A stretch of 64,000 nt of DNA from Actinomycetes bacterium. GTDB taxonomy: Bacteria; Actinomycetota; Acidimicrobiia; Acidimicrobiales; Bog-793. A model generated the notes under the pieces. That model ran no database searches. It saw nothing but the letters and a program-made list of their open reading frames with translations, and was not told where the DNA came from. Shown here one piece after another: positions 17,003 to 26,457 of this stretch; within the stretch, counting starts at the first letter, position 1; every line of letters begins with the position of its first letter. The stretch spans positions 71,206-135,205 of the forward strand of contig JAKBPI010000001.1 in NCBI GenBank assembly GCA_021829645.1, in the 5' to 3' direction. Made by a program: the position numbers and the translations under genes.

Positions 17003-18466
17003 CTACTGTCTCTCATCTTTTCTGAGTGCCGGAAAAAGAATGACCTCTTTGATGTTTGGCTGATCGGTCAGCAGCATGACCAGTCTGTCTATGCCCACTC
17101 CCAAGCCACCTGTCGGAGGCATCCCATGCTCCAAAGCCCGTAGGAAATCTTCGTCAACTGCCATGGCTTCTTCGTCGCCAGCAGCCCTCAATATGGCTTG
17201 AGCTTCCAGACGGACACGCTGCTCGATTGGGTCATTGAGTTCAGAAAACGCATTGGCCAATTCTCTTTTGACAATGACGGTTTCAAAACGTTCTACATAG
17301 TCTGATTTGGATCTGTGGTCACGAGCCAGGGGAGATACTTCCTTAGGATAGTCATAAACATGGACCGGTCCGATCAGGTTAGGCTCCGTGGTCTTTTCAT
17401 ATATTTCCAATATGATTTTCCCTGCACCGTCGTTTTTGGTGTAAGCCACCTTGAGGCGATCTGCCACTTCGGCCACTTCTTCCCTTGTCATTGAGAGATT
17501 TACTGTTTCGGAAGTAGCTTCAAAAATCAGTTCCTCCATACCGGCTCTTCTCCAAGGAGGAGTCAAATCAACTTCTTGCCCTTGATAAGTAATAACGGTT
17601 TTACCATGTAAGCTCAGGCATACGTAGGACACCAATTGCTCCACCATGTCCATCATGTCGGTATAGTCCGCATACGCCTCATACAACTCCAGCATGGTGA
17701 ACTCCGGATTGTGGCGCGGAGAAAGTCCTTCGTTCCTAAAGACCCTTCCCAGTTCATAAACCTTTTCAAAACCGCCTACCAGGGCCCGCTTTAAATAGAG
17801 TTCGAGTGCTATACGCAGGGAGAGATCGGCGTGCAAAGCGTTGTGATGTGTTATGAAAGGTTTGGCAGTCGCTCCTCCTTCCACGGCCTGTAAAATAGGG
17901 GTTTCCACTTCGATAAAACCTTTTTCGTCCAAGAAGCGCCTTATGTATTTGATAATCTCCGAGCGCTGCAAAAAAATTTGCCTTACTCCTTCGTTGGCCC
18001 AGAGATCCACTTCACGCTGCCTATACCGCAATTCCGGGTCCGAAATGCCTTTCCACTTGTCACCAAAGCCTCTATGAGCCGGCGCCAATAGCGACCAGTC
18101 CTGCACTTTGACAGAAAGCTCACCGCGCTTTGTACGCATTGGCGTACCCGATACCCCTATCCAGTCACCCAAATTGAGCAATTTAAAAGATTCAAAATCC
18201 TCAGCCGTACTCTGTTCCACGAAGAGTTGAATGGCTCCGGAGCCGTCACGCAATTCGGCAAATATAAGCTTTCCTTGTCCTCTAAAGCGCATCACGCGTC
18301 CGGCGACTCTCACAGTGCCCTCCGCCACGGCTTCCGGCTCAATATCGCTATAGTCTCTGATAACATCTACTATGGGTAGCACATCCGGGAATCTATACGG
18401 CACAGTTAAATTCAGCCTGCCACCCGGTCCTTCCTGGAGTAATTCGTTCTCTGCTGCTTCGTTCAT
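17003..18466 (-). CDS. lysS: Lysyl-tRNA synthetase, class II
   Basis: About 487 aa. An OB-fold anticodon domain (VRVAGRVMRFRGQGKLIFAE) is followed by the class II catalytic core with motif 2 RNEGLSPRHNPEFTMLE and motif 3 GGLGVGIDRLVMLLT. Charges tRNA-Lys. The frame is open back to 18532, but an ATG at 18466 with a weak GAGAG site gives the normal N-terminus, so I prefer it; MIKRAA just upstream is the alternative. Sits downstream of coaX, as in other actinobacteria. Confidence 0.95.
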   Translation of the reverse strand: MNEAAENELLQEGPGGRLNLTVPYRFPDVLPIVDVIRDYSDIEPEAVAEGTVRVAGRVMRFRGQGKLIFAELRDGSGAIQLFVEQSTAEDFESFKLLNLGDWIGVSGTPMRTKRGELSVKVQDWSLLAPAHRGFGDKWKGISDPELRYRQREVDLWANEGVRQIFLQRSEIIKYIRRFLDEKGFIEVETPILQAVEGGATAKPFITHHNALHADLSLRIALELYLKRALVGGFEKVYELGRVFRNEGLSPRHNPEFTMLELYEAYADYTDMMDMVEQLVSYVCLSLHGKTVITYQGQEVDLTPPWRRAGMEELIFEATSETVNLSMTREEVAEVADRLKVAYTKNDGAGKIILEIYEKTTEPNLIGPVHVYDYPKEVSPLARDHRSKSDYVERFETVIVKRELANAFSELNDPIEQRVRLEAQAILRAAGDEEAMAVDEDFLRALEHGMPPTGGLGVGIDRLVMLLTDQPNIKEVILFPALRKDERQ

Positions 18467-18593
18467 TGCTGCTCTCTTTATCATCCAAATAAGATTTATT
18501 GAATCCGTGATTTTATCTGACTCATAAGCCATGCTAGCTAAAAAATCACACCCGTAACGTCTTCAAAGAAAGACATTACCCGTGCAAATCAGC

Positions 18594-19466
18594 CTATTTA
18601 CGCCCATAACGCTTATCGTAGGCAATTTTTAGACCGTGCAGAGTCAACCAAGGTTCATAGGCAAATCGCCTATCCAATATCTCAAGCATTGTTTTAGCCA
18701 AGCCACCCGTCAGAATCAAATCCGCCTGCGTCCCCAGTTCTTTTTCTATTCTTGAGCACATACCTTCGATCATAGACGCATGTCCGAAAGTAAGCCCCGA
18801 TCTTATTGATTCAGTCGTAGATCGCCCCACAACGAGATCAGGAGGAAAAAGTCTTACGTGTCTAAGAGCAGCGGCTTTTGATGCCAGCGCGTCTTGCGAA
18901 ATAACTAAACCGGGAGTTATGGCACCGCCTAAGTAATCTCCGGCCGGAGAAATTACGTCAAAAGTCGTTGCCGTTCCCAAATCGACAATAATGCACGGGC
19001 TGCCGTATAGGTCTTTAGCCGCCACCACGTCAACTATCCTGTCCGGACCGACATCTTGTGGAGTGTTATAAAATATTTCAATACCGTCGGCAACCGTATA
19101 ATCTGCAACGAGTATATCTACTCTAAAAAATCTCCTGAGCATCAAAAGCATCTCCGCCAACGCCTGTGGAACAGAAGAAGAAACTGCCACAGCGTCTATT
19201 TCATCTACCGTGTTAACCAATTGCAATAAATTGCTAAAAATGATTGCAAGTTCATCGGCAGTTCTTGTCGTAACGGTAGATATTCTAAATGCACAAAACA
19301 AGTCTTTGATGCGTGTCTCATGCTGTGATAGGTCTTCAAAAAGTATGTCGTAAAATAAAGATTTTTCTTTTATTGGATATGCTAATTGCTGACTTTTTAT
19401 GGCAGTTTTATTGTTAAAAATACCCAAAACTGTATTGGTATTCCCTATGTCAACGGTGAGTAACAT
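18594..19466 (-). CDS. coaX: Type III pantothenate kinase
   Basis: First step of CoA synthesis, phosphorylating pantothenate. The ASKHA-fold phosphate loop DIGNTNTVLGIF opens the protein; GPDRIVD (pantothenate contact), IVDLGTATTFD and GGAITPGL follow. 290 aa, normal for the family; CoaX lacks feedback inhibition by CoA. Starts 16 bases after nadC, in the nadB-nadC-coaX-lysS run. Confidence 0.93.
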   Translation of the reverse strand: MLLTVDIGNTNTVLGIFNNKTAIKSQQLAYPIKEKSLFYDILFEDLSQHETRIKDLFCAFRISTVTTRTADELAIIFSNLLQLVNTVDEIDAVAVSSSVPQALAEMLLMLRRFFRVDILVADYTVADGIEIFYNTPQDVGPDRIVDVVAAKDLYGSPCIIVDLGTATTFDVISPAGDYLGGAITPGLVISQDALASKAAALRHVRLFPPDLVVGRSTTESIRSGLTFGHASMIEGMCSRIEKELGTQADLILTGGLAKTMLEILDRRFAYEPWLTLHGLKIAYDKRYGRK

Positions 19467-19482
19467 ACAAAACCTATTTTGT

Positions 19483-20334
19483 CTAGTTTAATATGTCTAA
19501 TCCTATATCAAGGGCGGGAGCCGAATTGGTAATCGTACCCAAAGAAATAAAATCTACATCCAGTTTTGCATAGTCGACTATGTTACCCATATCTACACAT
19601 CCCGATACTTCCACAAGCGGTAAACGATAATTTTCCGATCCCAATGTCATGAGTGCTTCTTTGGCGGCTTTAGCCAGTTCAATAGGCATGTTGTCAAACA
19701 TTACTATGTCACTGCCCGCCAATGTCGCCTGCCTGACCTGTTCAATAGTTTCACATTCAACTTCTATGAATCGTCCTGGCCATATTGATCTTGCTTTTGC
19801 TACGGCATCTTTAATTTCCAAAAAAGCCAAGTGTGTATCTTTTAGCATTACCGCTTCCGATAGATTGCCGCGGTGATTGTGACCTCCGCCGGCTCTCACG
19901 GCTGCTTTTTCCAAAAATCTAAGACCCGGCACTGTTTTTCTCGTGTCAAGGATTCTTGTTTTTGAAGAGACGGTTTTAATTTTCTCAACAAACAAATTGG
20001 TACGGGAAGCTATCCCCGAAAGGTGACTTAGAAAGTTAAGAGCCGTTCTTTCAGATGTAACTATGCTTCGCAGTTTGCCCCTTACCACCGCCAAAGCATC
20101 ATTTGAAGCAACTGCCGCCCCGTCCGGCAGGATAATCTCCAGTTCCAAAAGCGGATCAACCTGTCTAATGACTTCTTTGACTGCGTCCATGCCTGCCAGT
20201 ATGCCGTTTTGCCTAGCGACAAAAGTACCTGCGGCTACGGCATCTTCCGGTATCAAAAAAGAAGTTATATCACCCATGGGGAACAGGTCTTCCCGCAAAG
20301 CAGCACTTACTGTATCTTTGAGCAGTGGTTCCAA
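19483..20334 (-). CDS. nadC: Nicotinate-nucleotide pyrophosphorylase (quinolinate PRTase)
   Basis: Converts quinolinate and PRPP to nicotinate mononucleotide. Typical motifs: SERTALNFLSHLSGIA, DTRKTVPGLR, and RAGGGHNHRGNLS near the middle, with the C-terminal EVSGCVD and ISLGTITNSA strands. 283 aa, normal. Directly follows nadB with a 30-base gap. nadA, the quinolinate synthase needed between NadB and NadC, is not in the window. Confidence 0.94.
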   Translation of the reverse strand: MEPLLKDTVSAALREDLFPMGDITSFLIPEDAVAAGTFVARQNGILAGMDAVKEVIRQVDPLLELEIILPDGAAVASNDALAVVRGKLRSIVTSERTALNFLSHLSGIASRTNLFVEKIKTVSSKTRILDTRKTVPGLRFLEKAAVRAGGGHNHRGNLSEAVMLKDTHLAFLEIKDAVAKARSIWPGRFIEVECETIEQVRQATLAGSDIVMFDNMPIELAKAAKEALMTLGSENYRLPLVEVSGCVDMGNIVDYAKLDVDFISLGTITNSAPALDIGLDILN

Positions 20335-20364
20335 CCAAATCTCCTATTCTCGCAATGTAAAAGT

Positions 20365-22005
20365 CTATATCGCTGAGAGCATTTCTTTAGCCCCATGTAC
20401 CAACCTAACCCGGTAACGTTCGTCTGAATCTGGGAATTCTTCTCTGATGTGAGCTCCTCTGGATTCCCGACGCCGCTCAGCCGAAGCAATGAGTGCTTTT
20501 GCTATTAGAATCATATTTACCATTTCCGCGTCTTTACGCCCAAATGCTTCAGGAAGCAGTTCGGATAGCTCATTTAGTTGCTTTTCTGCTTCTAAAAGCC
20601 CTTCACTCGAGCGAGACATCGCAAGATATCTACCCGTTGTTAAATAAAAAGTTGACAAAAAGTCTTCTCTGGCCTCAGCGTGAAATTTCTTCCCGATTCG
20701 CCCCGCCAGATCCGGCGAGGTCATGTCGCCCAAGTATAACAACGGTATATGGTCATTTGCGCTTTGCTCCAACATTACCTGATTACTCAAGCTCTCCTCT
20801 GCATAGAAAGCAAAAACACCGTTTGGAGAAGCTTTTTTTACTCCGGTTGCAATGCGCTCTGCGACTCTTTTCCCCGATACCAAACCGTCTAATAACGAAT
20901 TGGAAGCCAACCTGTTTGCTCCGTGCACGCCGTTGCAAGCCACCTCTCCCACCGCACAAAGACCTGGCAGAGAAGAAAAACCGTCCGGATCCGCCAATAC
21001 GCCGCCACATAGGTAATGTGCTGCTGGCGCTACCGGTAAAAGATCAACACCGGGATCAAAACCTTCCTTCTTGACGATTTCATCCAGATTCGGAAATTTA
21101 GAGGCAAAATTTTCCACATTACGAACATCCAGAAATAATTCCGTGCTTTTTTCCTCGGCCATTTTTTCCGCCATTTTTTTGCTGACAACATCCCGAGGTA
21201 ACAGCTCATCCACGAATCTTTTTCCGCTGTGATCCAGCAGTAAACCCCCTTCGCCCCTGACAGCTTCGGAAATCAGAGGCTTTGGCTGTCCTTTGACGGC
21301 AAGAGCGGTGGGGTGGAACTGCACGAACTCCAAATCGGCACATGCCGCTCCTGCCCTTAGTGCCATGGCTAATCCGTCTCCTGTGGACTGATGCGGAGCG
21401 GTCGTAAGAGGAAACATCTGTCCTGCACCTCCCGTGGCAAGGATGACATAGTCGGCACTGATGTTGGTCATCTCTCCCAAAGCATCCACGGCCATGAGTC
21501 CCGTGATACCGGAGGTAGTATACAAGAGATCCGTAGCAAAATAATTTTCCAAAACCTCTACGCGCAAAGATGCCAAAAACCGTATTAAACTGCTCTCTAC
21601 CTCCCGCCCAGTGGCAGCTCCGCCGGCATGCACAACCCTGGCAAAACTATGACCGCCCTCTCGACCTTTTGCCAGATGACCGGAAGCATCTGTGTCAAAA
21701 TGTGCACCGAGTTGAATAAGATCCCTGACTCTTTTAGGACCTTCCGTAACTAAAACACGGACCGTTTCCACATCACACAGGCCTGCCCCTGCTGACAGTG
21801 TATCACTGAGATGAATTTCCTTCCTATCCCCGTTCTGCTCCATAACAGCGGCTATCCCGCCCTGGGCTATGTTGGTAGCCGAATCGGCAAGAGTGTCTTT
21901 GGTCACTATCGCTACATCAATATGTTTTTGAGCTAGGTTAATCGCTGCCGTTAAACCGGCAACCCCGCTGCCCACCACAACTACCTGAAAGGACTTATAT
22001 TTCAT
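20365..22005 (-). CDS. nadB: L-aspartate oxidase
   Basis: FAD enzyme oxidising aspartate to iminoaspartate, first step of de novo NAD synthesis. N-terminal dinucleotide fold VVGSGVAGLTAAINLA, NIAQGGIAAV, the active-site region GGHSFARVVHAGG, and the capping domain with TAPHQSTGDGLAMA. 546 aa, normal. Its start overlaps the folK stop by eleven bases, linking the folate and NAD genes in one operon. Confidence 0.94.
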   Translation of the reverse strand: MKYKSFQVVVVGSGVAGLTAAINLAQKHIDVAIVTKDTLADSATNIAQGGIAAVMEQNGDRKEIHLSDTLSAGAGLCDVETVRVLVTEGPKRVRDLIQLGAHFDTDASGHLAKGREGGHSFARVVHAGGAATGREVESSLIRFLASLRVEVLENYFATDLLYTTSGITGLMAVDALGEMTNISADYVILATGGAGQMFPLTTAPHQSTGDGLAMALRAGAACADLEFVQFHPTALAVKGQPKPLISEAVRGEGGLLLDHSGKRFVDELLPRDVVSKKMAEKMAEEKSTELFLDVRNVENFASKFPNLDEIVKKEGFDPGVDLLPVAPAAHYLCGGVLADPDGFSSLPGLCAVGEVACNGVHGANRLASNSLLDGLVSGKRVAERIATGVKKASPNGVFAFYAEESLSNQVMLEQSANDHIPLLYLGDMTSPDLAGRIGKKFHAEAREDFLSTFYLTTGRYLAMSRSSEGLLEAEKQLNELSELLPEAFGRKDAEMVNMILIAKALIASAERRRESRGAHIREEFPDSDERYRVRLVHGAKEMLSAI

Positions 22006-22624
22006 CTAGCAACCTTGGATCTATATTTACACCATCAAGCACCACGGGCAGGTCGTAAGTGTCTGCAGAACCGAGAACATCGTACCAAGAACTACTAAGA
22101 AATTGCGGATAAATTGCCGTAAAGATTGTCAGTTCCGCGATGTTTACCAGATCGGAAAGCGGAGCCAGCACAAAAGCCCGTTCATGCATACGGGGATGGG
22201 GAATCGTTAGGGACTCGTCAGACATCAGCACACCATCCATAATCAAAATATCTATATCGAGCGTTCTCGGCCCAAATCTTTCTTTTCGCACCCTTTTGGC
22301 CGCGCTCTCTATGCCGTTGACAAGGCTTAATAAATCATAGGGATGCAGCGACGTATCGAGAGCAACAGCTGTATTATAGTAATTGTCCTGGCCAGCCGGT
22401 CCTCCTACCGGTTTCGTCTCGTATACACGTGAAATTTTTAAGTGCTCATCCAGCTTTAAAAGTTCTTTGACTCCCAGCAAAAGATTTTCCGATTTATCTC
22501 CAAGGTTGGAACCCAAAGATAAATAAGTTGTTCTCGTAGGGCCAAAACTTTCCTCGGCACCGTAAGATGATATATCTAAGCGTTGACGTGTTATAGACGA
22601 GGAGTCATTGTCGTTATTTTTCAT
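21995..22624 (-). CDS. folK: 6-hydroxymethyl-7,8-dihydropterin pyrophosphokinase
   Basis: HPPK of the folate pathway. LSLGSNLGDK, VYETKPVGGP, the catalytic RFGPRTLDIDIL and IPHPRMHERAFVL are intact. 209 aa, with about 30 extra polar residues at the N-terminus before the conserved fold begins. Between folB (36-base gap) and nadB (overlap). Confidence 0.94.
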   Translation of the reverse strand: MKNNDNDSSSITRQRLDISSYGAEESFGPTRTTYLSLGSNLGDKSENLLLGVKELLKLDEHLKISRVYETKPVGGPAGQDNYYNTAVALDTSLHPYDLLSLVNGIESAAKRVRKERFGPRTLDIDILIMDGVLMSDESLTIPHPRMHERAFVLAPLSDLVNIAELTIFTAIYPQFLSSSWYDVLGSADTYDLPVVLDGVNIDPRLLDEI

Positions 22625-22660
22625 AGCAAAATCTTTATCTATCAGTTTAGTCGCTTTATT

Positions 22661-23065
22661 TTAGGAACCAGTATGTCCGGTATCATTTTGTCTAAGAAGT
22701 GTGACTTTGACATGTTTTATATTTTCTTTGACCGGTGGATTTTCTTTAGTCAGAGAAATCCGTACGGCTCTCACATGTTCTATATCTAAAATTTCCTGCG
22801 CCATATGATTTGCCAATGCTTCAATTAAATTAAAACTTGAGCTTTCAATTGCGTTGACAACTTTATGAGTTAAAAGTGAATAATCAACAGTGTCGGCTAC
22901 ATTATCTGTTACACAACACTTGTCAGAATAAAACCAAACTACGAGATCGACACTGAAAGGCTGCTTTTGTTTTTTCTCAAACGGCAAAACTCCGTGTATG
23001 CCATACGCTCTTATAGCTGTTAGCTCCAAATAGTAATTCCCCAAACGGCAATCACAGCATTCCAC
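22661..23065 (-). CDS. folB: Dihydroneopterin aldolase
   Basis: Cleaves dihydroneopterin to 6-hydroxymethyl-dihydropterin and glycolaldehyde. Conserved GIHGVLPFEK, TVDYSLL, FNLIEALA and the catalytic KENPPV (Lys) are present. 134 aa; the first ten residues (four of them Cys-rich, MECCDC) are unusual. In the folP-x-folB-folK operon. Confidence 0.9.
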   Translation of the reverse strand: MECCDCRLGNYYLELTAIRAYGIHGVLPFEKKQKQPFSVDLVVWFYSDKCCVTDNVADTVDYSLLTHKVVNAIESSSFNLIEALANHMAQEILDIEHVRAVRISLTKENPPVKENIKHVKVTLLRQNDTGHTGS

Positions 23066-23134
23066 GCGATTTTCCTAACTGTTGAATAGACGTATCATCA
23101 TAACAAAAGATACTTGGCAAAAGAGCTCTCCGGG

Positions 23135-23707
23135 TCAGGAGGCATCAGGAGCTGAGTCGCCGCTTTCATCCTCTGAAATTTTAGTGTTTTTTAGCTTGGT
23201 CTCCCGTTCGTCAACCAATAGGGCCGTCGTGGCGACTATTTGCCGGCCACTCGCCCCCAGATGGCGTTTAGTCATCCTTTCCATCTGAAATATTGCCTTA
23301 GTAGCCGGATAGTATATTTTTTCCCAGCATAAGAATCCGGCAGCAGCCCCAAAGGCAACGTCGCCCAACATGCCTTCATGCATAATGGTTCGTTCGCCTT
23401 GCCTTATCCACTTGTCTAGATTTTCATATAGCTCTACAAGCACTTGATTCCCGGCTCTGTCTGAAGTAATCGGAGCATGGTACCATGCTATTTTTGACTC
23501 GGTATAGGCTGTTATATTGTCTGCCGTTGAAAGTAAAGATACGACGTGGATAAACTTATTGGCTTTGAGCCAAACTATTTCTTCTCTCTGTCTGATGGCT
23601 CTATGTGTCTCATGATGGCCGCCGGGCCTCTCACTTACAGCCAGCAATTCGGGAATAATCCAAGTCAAGTTCCTTGGCTGTAGCCCTTCTGCCCAACGAC
23701 TTACCAC
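23135..23707 (-). CDS. Protein resembling a degenerate dual-specificity phosphatase, in the folate operon
   Basis: 190 aa; I do not recognise a named family. The sequence order looks like a tyrosine/dual-specificity phosphatase fold: an entry strand with ERPGG, a central HVVSLLSTADNITAY, a strand ending YHAPI, a helix with LVELYENLDKW, then a loop TIMHEGMLGD at about residues 107-116. In active enzymes that loop is HCxxGxxR; here the catalytic Cys is Glu and the Arg is absent. It overlaps the end of folP by seven bases, so it is co-translated with folate enzymes. Possibly a nucleotide- or pterin-phosphate-binding pseudoenzyme; the fold call is by eye and could be wrong. Confidence 0.45.
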   Translation of the reverse strand: MVSRWAEGLQPRNLTWIIPELLAVSERPGGHHETHRAIRQREEIVWLKANKFIHVVSLLSTADNITAYTESKIAWYHAPITSDRAGNQVLVELYENLDKWIRQGERTIMHEGMLGDVAFGAAAGFLCWEKIYYPATKAIFQMERMTKRHLGASGRQIVATTALLVDERETKLKNTKISEDESGDSAPDAS

Positions 23708-24594
23708 TGCAGTTCTCCCATTAGGTCTAAAATATATTTAGTTTCCGGTACGTCATGTACTCTTAGTATTTTAACACCAGCAAGTAGCATAAAAGCCGCT
23801 GACGCCAATGAAGCTTCTTTCCTTTCCATAGGAGGGTAGCCTGAATCATTCGTTAAATCAAGCTTTGGCAATTCTAAAAAAGTTTTTTCCTGCAAATTTT
23901 GCAGATACGCTCTCAGATCTTCTTCTTTTATTTTCTCAGGACGCTTTTCTTGGGCAAGTATATGACCTAGAAAGCGTTTACGACTCGCCCCCACCAGCAG
24001 TGGAAAGTGACCGGCGTTATTTTGCAAAAGAATTGGAAGATAGCCAAGTAAGGATAAATTGTGCTCAGCCGATTTACCAAAACCTATTCCGGGGTCTATA
24101 TATATCTCATTGACTCCTTTGGCCGCTGCCTCTTGACCCATTTGGATAATACGCGGATACACTTCTGCCACAACGTCTTGATAATACGGCTTATCCTGCA
24201 TACGCCGATATTCTCCCTGCCTGTGCATCACCACAAGTGCGGTATTGGATTCAGCGGCAACTTCTGAAAGATTCCCACCCACGTCATTGATGAAAGTGGC
24301 ACCTGCCTTGACCGCCTCTTTAGCCACTTCCGCTTTGAACGTATCTATAGAAATACGCACTTTTGGGGCCAGCTCGCGTATAACGGGAATTACCCTTCTC
24401 AATTCTTCTTCCGCAGGAACAGGCGACGCACCCGGACGGGTCGACTCACCCCCTATATCTACGATATCTGCCCCCTGATCTACCAAAACTAAGCCGCGCT
24501 CTATGGCCTTTTCGTGATCAAAGTAAAGTCCCCCGTCGTAAAAAGAGTCAGGCGTAACATTCAACACCCCCATAATCATAGTTTGCTTTTCCAT
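23701..24594 (-). CDS. folP: Dihydropteroate synthase
   Basis: Joins p-aminobenzoate to hydroxymethyl-dihydropterin diphosphate; the sulfonamide target. MGVLNVTPDSFYDGG, the pterin-site DIGGESTRPGA, ISIDTF, FINDVGG, and the phosphate-binding GASRKRFLG are all present. 297 aa. Followed with overlap by the phosphatase-like gene. About 600 bases separate it from folE upstream. Confidence 0.95.
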   Translation of the reverse strand: MEKQTMIMGVLNVTPDSFYDGGLYFDHEKAIERGLVLVDQGADIVDIGGESTRPGASPVPAEEELRRVIPVIRELAPKVRISIDTFKAEVAKEAVKAGATFINDVGGNLSEVAAESNTALVVMHRQGEYRRMQDKPYYQDVVAEVYPRIIQMGQEAAAKGVNEIYIDPGIGFGKSAEHNLSLLGYLPILLQNNAGHFPLLVGASRKRFLGHILAQEKRPEKIKEEDLRAYLQNLQEKTFLELPKLDLTNDSGYPPMERKEASLASAAFMLLAGVKILRVHDVPETKYILDLMGELQW

Positions 24595-25201
24595 TTTTAA
24601 AATAATGCCCCATCAGGTTAAGATATCTAATCAGTACTATAAAATAACCAACAATTGTTATCAATCTAGCATATATATCAACCGGAAGCTTCTGTGTGTA
24701 GCGGCGGTGCTTTTTAGGTTTGTCTCCTATCTGAGTATTTATTACCTAATTTTATAAAAAATAGTCTGATCAGAATCAGTGAGATGTCACAGGTGAGAAA
24801 ACAGACTTGGGTTATGTTCTGAGGGTATGTATGAATAGACAGCTCTCTTTGCTTTCATAATTCAAAAGCAGCCTTATTCCTTTTCCTTAACTCAAACAGT
24901 AAATATCTCTTTGCTTTTCCAGTTACTATCTTGTCCAAAAAGACAGAGTCCTTCATTAATCGGATCACTTCAGTGACAGATTTGGGACAATAGATAAAAG
25001 TTATTGCATAATATACAAATTACATAGTTTCTAAATATTGCTGCATAACTTTTCAAAGTTAGCATCCTCAGAGTTCATGTCCGCTTTCCGGTAACAGAAA
25101 AAGACCTTGTGAACAAAGTAGGATTTCTTGTGCCAATAAACCTTACGAAGACCATAGTACGATTATAGAGAAGAAAGCTGATGTTGATTTGTGCTCCTTA
25201 G
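24595..25201. other. Intergenic region between folE and folP, no gene seen
   Basis: 607 AT-rich bases within what is otherwise a compact operon. The minus frame 24,855-25,019 stays open for about 55 codons but matches nothing I know. In many actinobacteria ftsH lies between hpt and folE; it is absent here, and I see no trace of it in this gap. The folP promoter presumably lies close to 24,600-24,680. Confidence 0.5.
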
Positions 25202-25789
25202 TCAACCTCTAATAAAAGCCATGGCTTCCTGCCTTGAGGATATATCTGTCTCAAAGACGCCCCTTACAGCCGAAGTAACGGTTATAGCCCCTGGCTTTTT
25301 GATACCTCTCATCGACATACACATATGCTCGGCTTCTATAACTACCAGCGTTCCGATGGGATGCAAACGGGCTTCTATGGCTTGGGCTATCTGAGTGGTC
25401 ATTCTTTCCTGAACTTGCAATCTTCGCGCATAGCCTTCGACCAAACGGGCAAGTTTGGAAAGACCGGTAATACGACCAGTGTTATTTGGTATATAAGCCA
25501 CATGTGCCTTGCCAAAAAATGGCACCAAATGGTGCTCACAAAGAGAAGTGAAGGTAATATCTTTCACCATCACCATTTCACCATGGCTTTCATCAAATAC
25601 TTTGTCTAAATGCTCACCGGGATCTGAAAAGAGCTCTGAGGTCATTTCCAAAAACATCTTGGCTACCCGCTGTGGGGTATCGCGAAGCCCGTCGCGACTT
25701 GGATCTTCTCCTATAGCCGACAAAAGTTCTTTGACAGCCTGTTCTACTCTCTCCAAATCATAAGTTCTTTTCGTTCCGTCTGCTGCCAT
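25202..25789 (-). CDS. folE: GTP cyclohydrolase I, type IA
   Basis: Opens GTP to dihydroneopterin triphosphate, first step of folate synthesis. Zinc ligands are visible as Cys and His in [12 protein letters not shown] and Cys in [22 protein letters not shown] is the standard active-site helix. 195 aa, normal. Sits between hpt and folP. Confidence 0.95.
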   Translation of the reverse strand: MAADGTKRTYDLERVEQAVKELLSAIGEDPSRDGLRDTPQRVAKMFLEMTSELFSDPGEHLDKVFDESHGEMVMVKDITFTSLCEHHLVPFFGKAHVAYIPNNTGRITGLSKLARLVEGYARRLQVQERMTTQIAQAIEARLHPIGTLVVIEAEHMCMSMRGIKKPGAITVTSAVRGVFETDISSRQEAMAFIRG

Positions 25790-25848
25790 TTTTAATCCCT
25801 AAAATCAAAATACATAATTACAAATATGCATTATATTAACTGTACTTA

Positions 25849-26418
25849 TTATATTTCTAAAGAATAAATATCGGCTAAGTTTCTATAGCGCTGCCCTACA
25901 TCCAAACCGTATCCTACGACAAAATAGGGCGGTATTTTAAAACCAACATACTTGATATCTAATGCCGCTTTTTGCTGCCCGTCCTTTACCAACAGTGAAC
26001 ATACGCTAAGACTGGCCGGATTACGAGCTAAAAGACCTTTGCGTAAATAAGAAAGTGTGAGCCCGCTATCTACTATATCTTCGATGATGATGACGTTCCT
26101 ACCCTGTATATCCGTATCTAGGTCTTTAGCTATCCTAACTACACCGGAGGTCTTGGTGGCTGCTCCATAAGAGGCAACAGCCATAAAATCTGTTTCTACA
26201 TCCAAATCAACGGCACGAACCAAATCGGCTAGAAAAATAAAAGCGCCCTTTAGAATACCTATAAACAAAGGGTTTTTGTCTCTAAAATCATTTGTTATTA
26301 AGTCTCCAATTTCGGTTACCCTAGCCAATAAGTCATCCTTTTTGATGAGCATGGTGGCTTTTGCGTCTGAGCATCCGGGCAATTCGACGTAAAATGAATC
26401 AGGTCCTTTTTCTTTCAC
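25849..26418 (-). CDS. hpt: Hypoxanthine(-guanine) phosphoribosyltransferase
   Basis: Purine salvage enzyme, 189 aa. PRPP-binding motif VIIIEDIVDSGLTLSYL, a pyrophosphate loop GILKGAFIF, and the C-terminal VGYGLDVGQRYRNL purine site. tilS precedes it with a 39-base gap, a near-universal bacterial pairing. Confidence 0.93.
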   Translation of the reverse strand: MKEKGPDSFYVELPGCSDAKATMLIKKDDLLARVTEIGDLITNDFRDKNPLFIGILKGAFIFLADLVRAVDLDVETDFMAVASYGAATKTSGVVRIAKDLDTDIQGRNVIIIEDIVDSGLTLSYLRKGLLARNPASLSVCSLLVKDGQQKAALDIKYVGFKIPPYFVVGYGLDVGQRYRNLADIYSLEI

Positions 26419-26457
26419 AGATCCAGATTAGTACTTTTAAACACGACATAGCTAAGT

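Noticed and set aside
24855-25019. Open minus-strand frame between folE and folP
   Set aside because: About 55 codons with no start context and no resemblance strong enough to name; AT-rich frames of this length are expected by chance.
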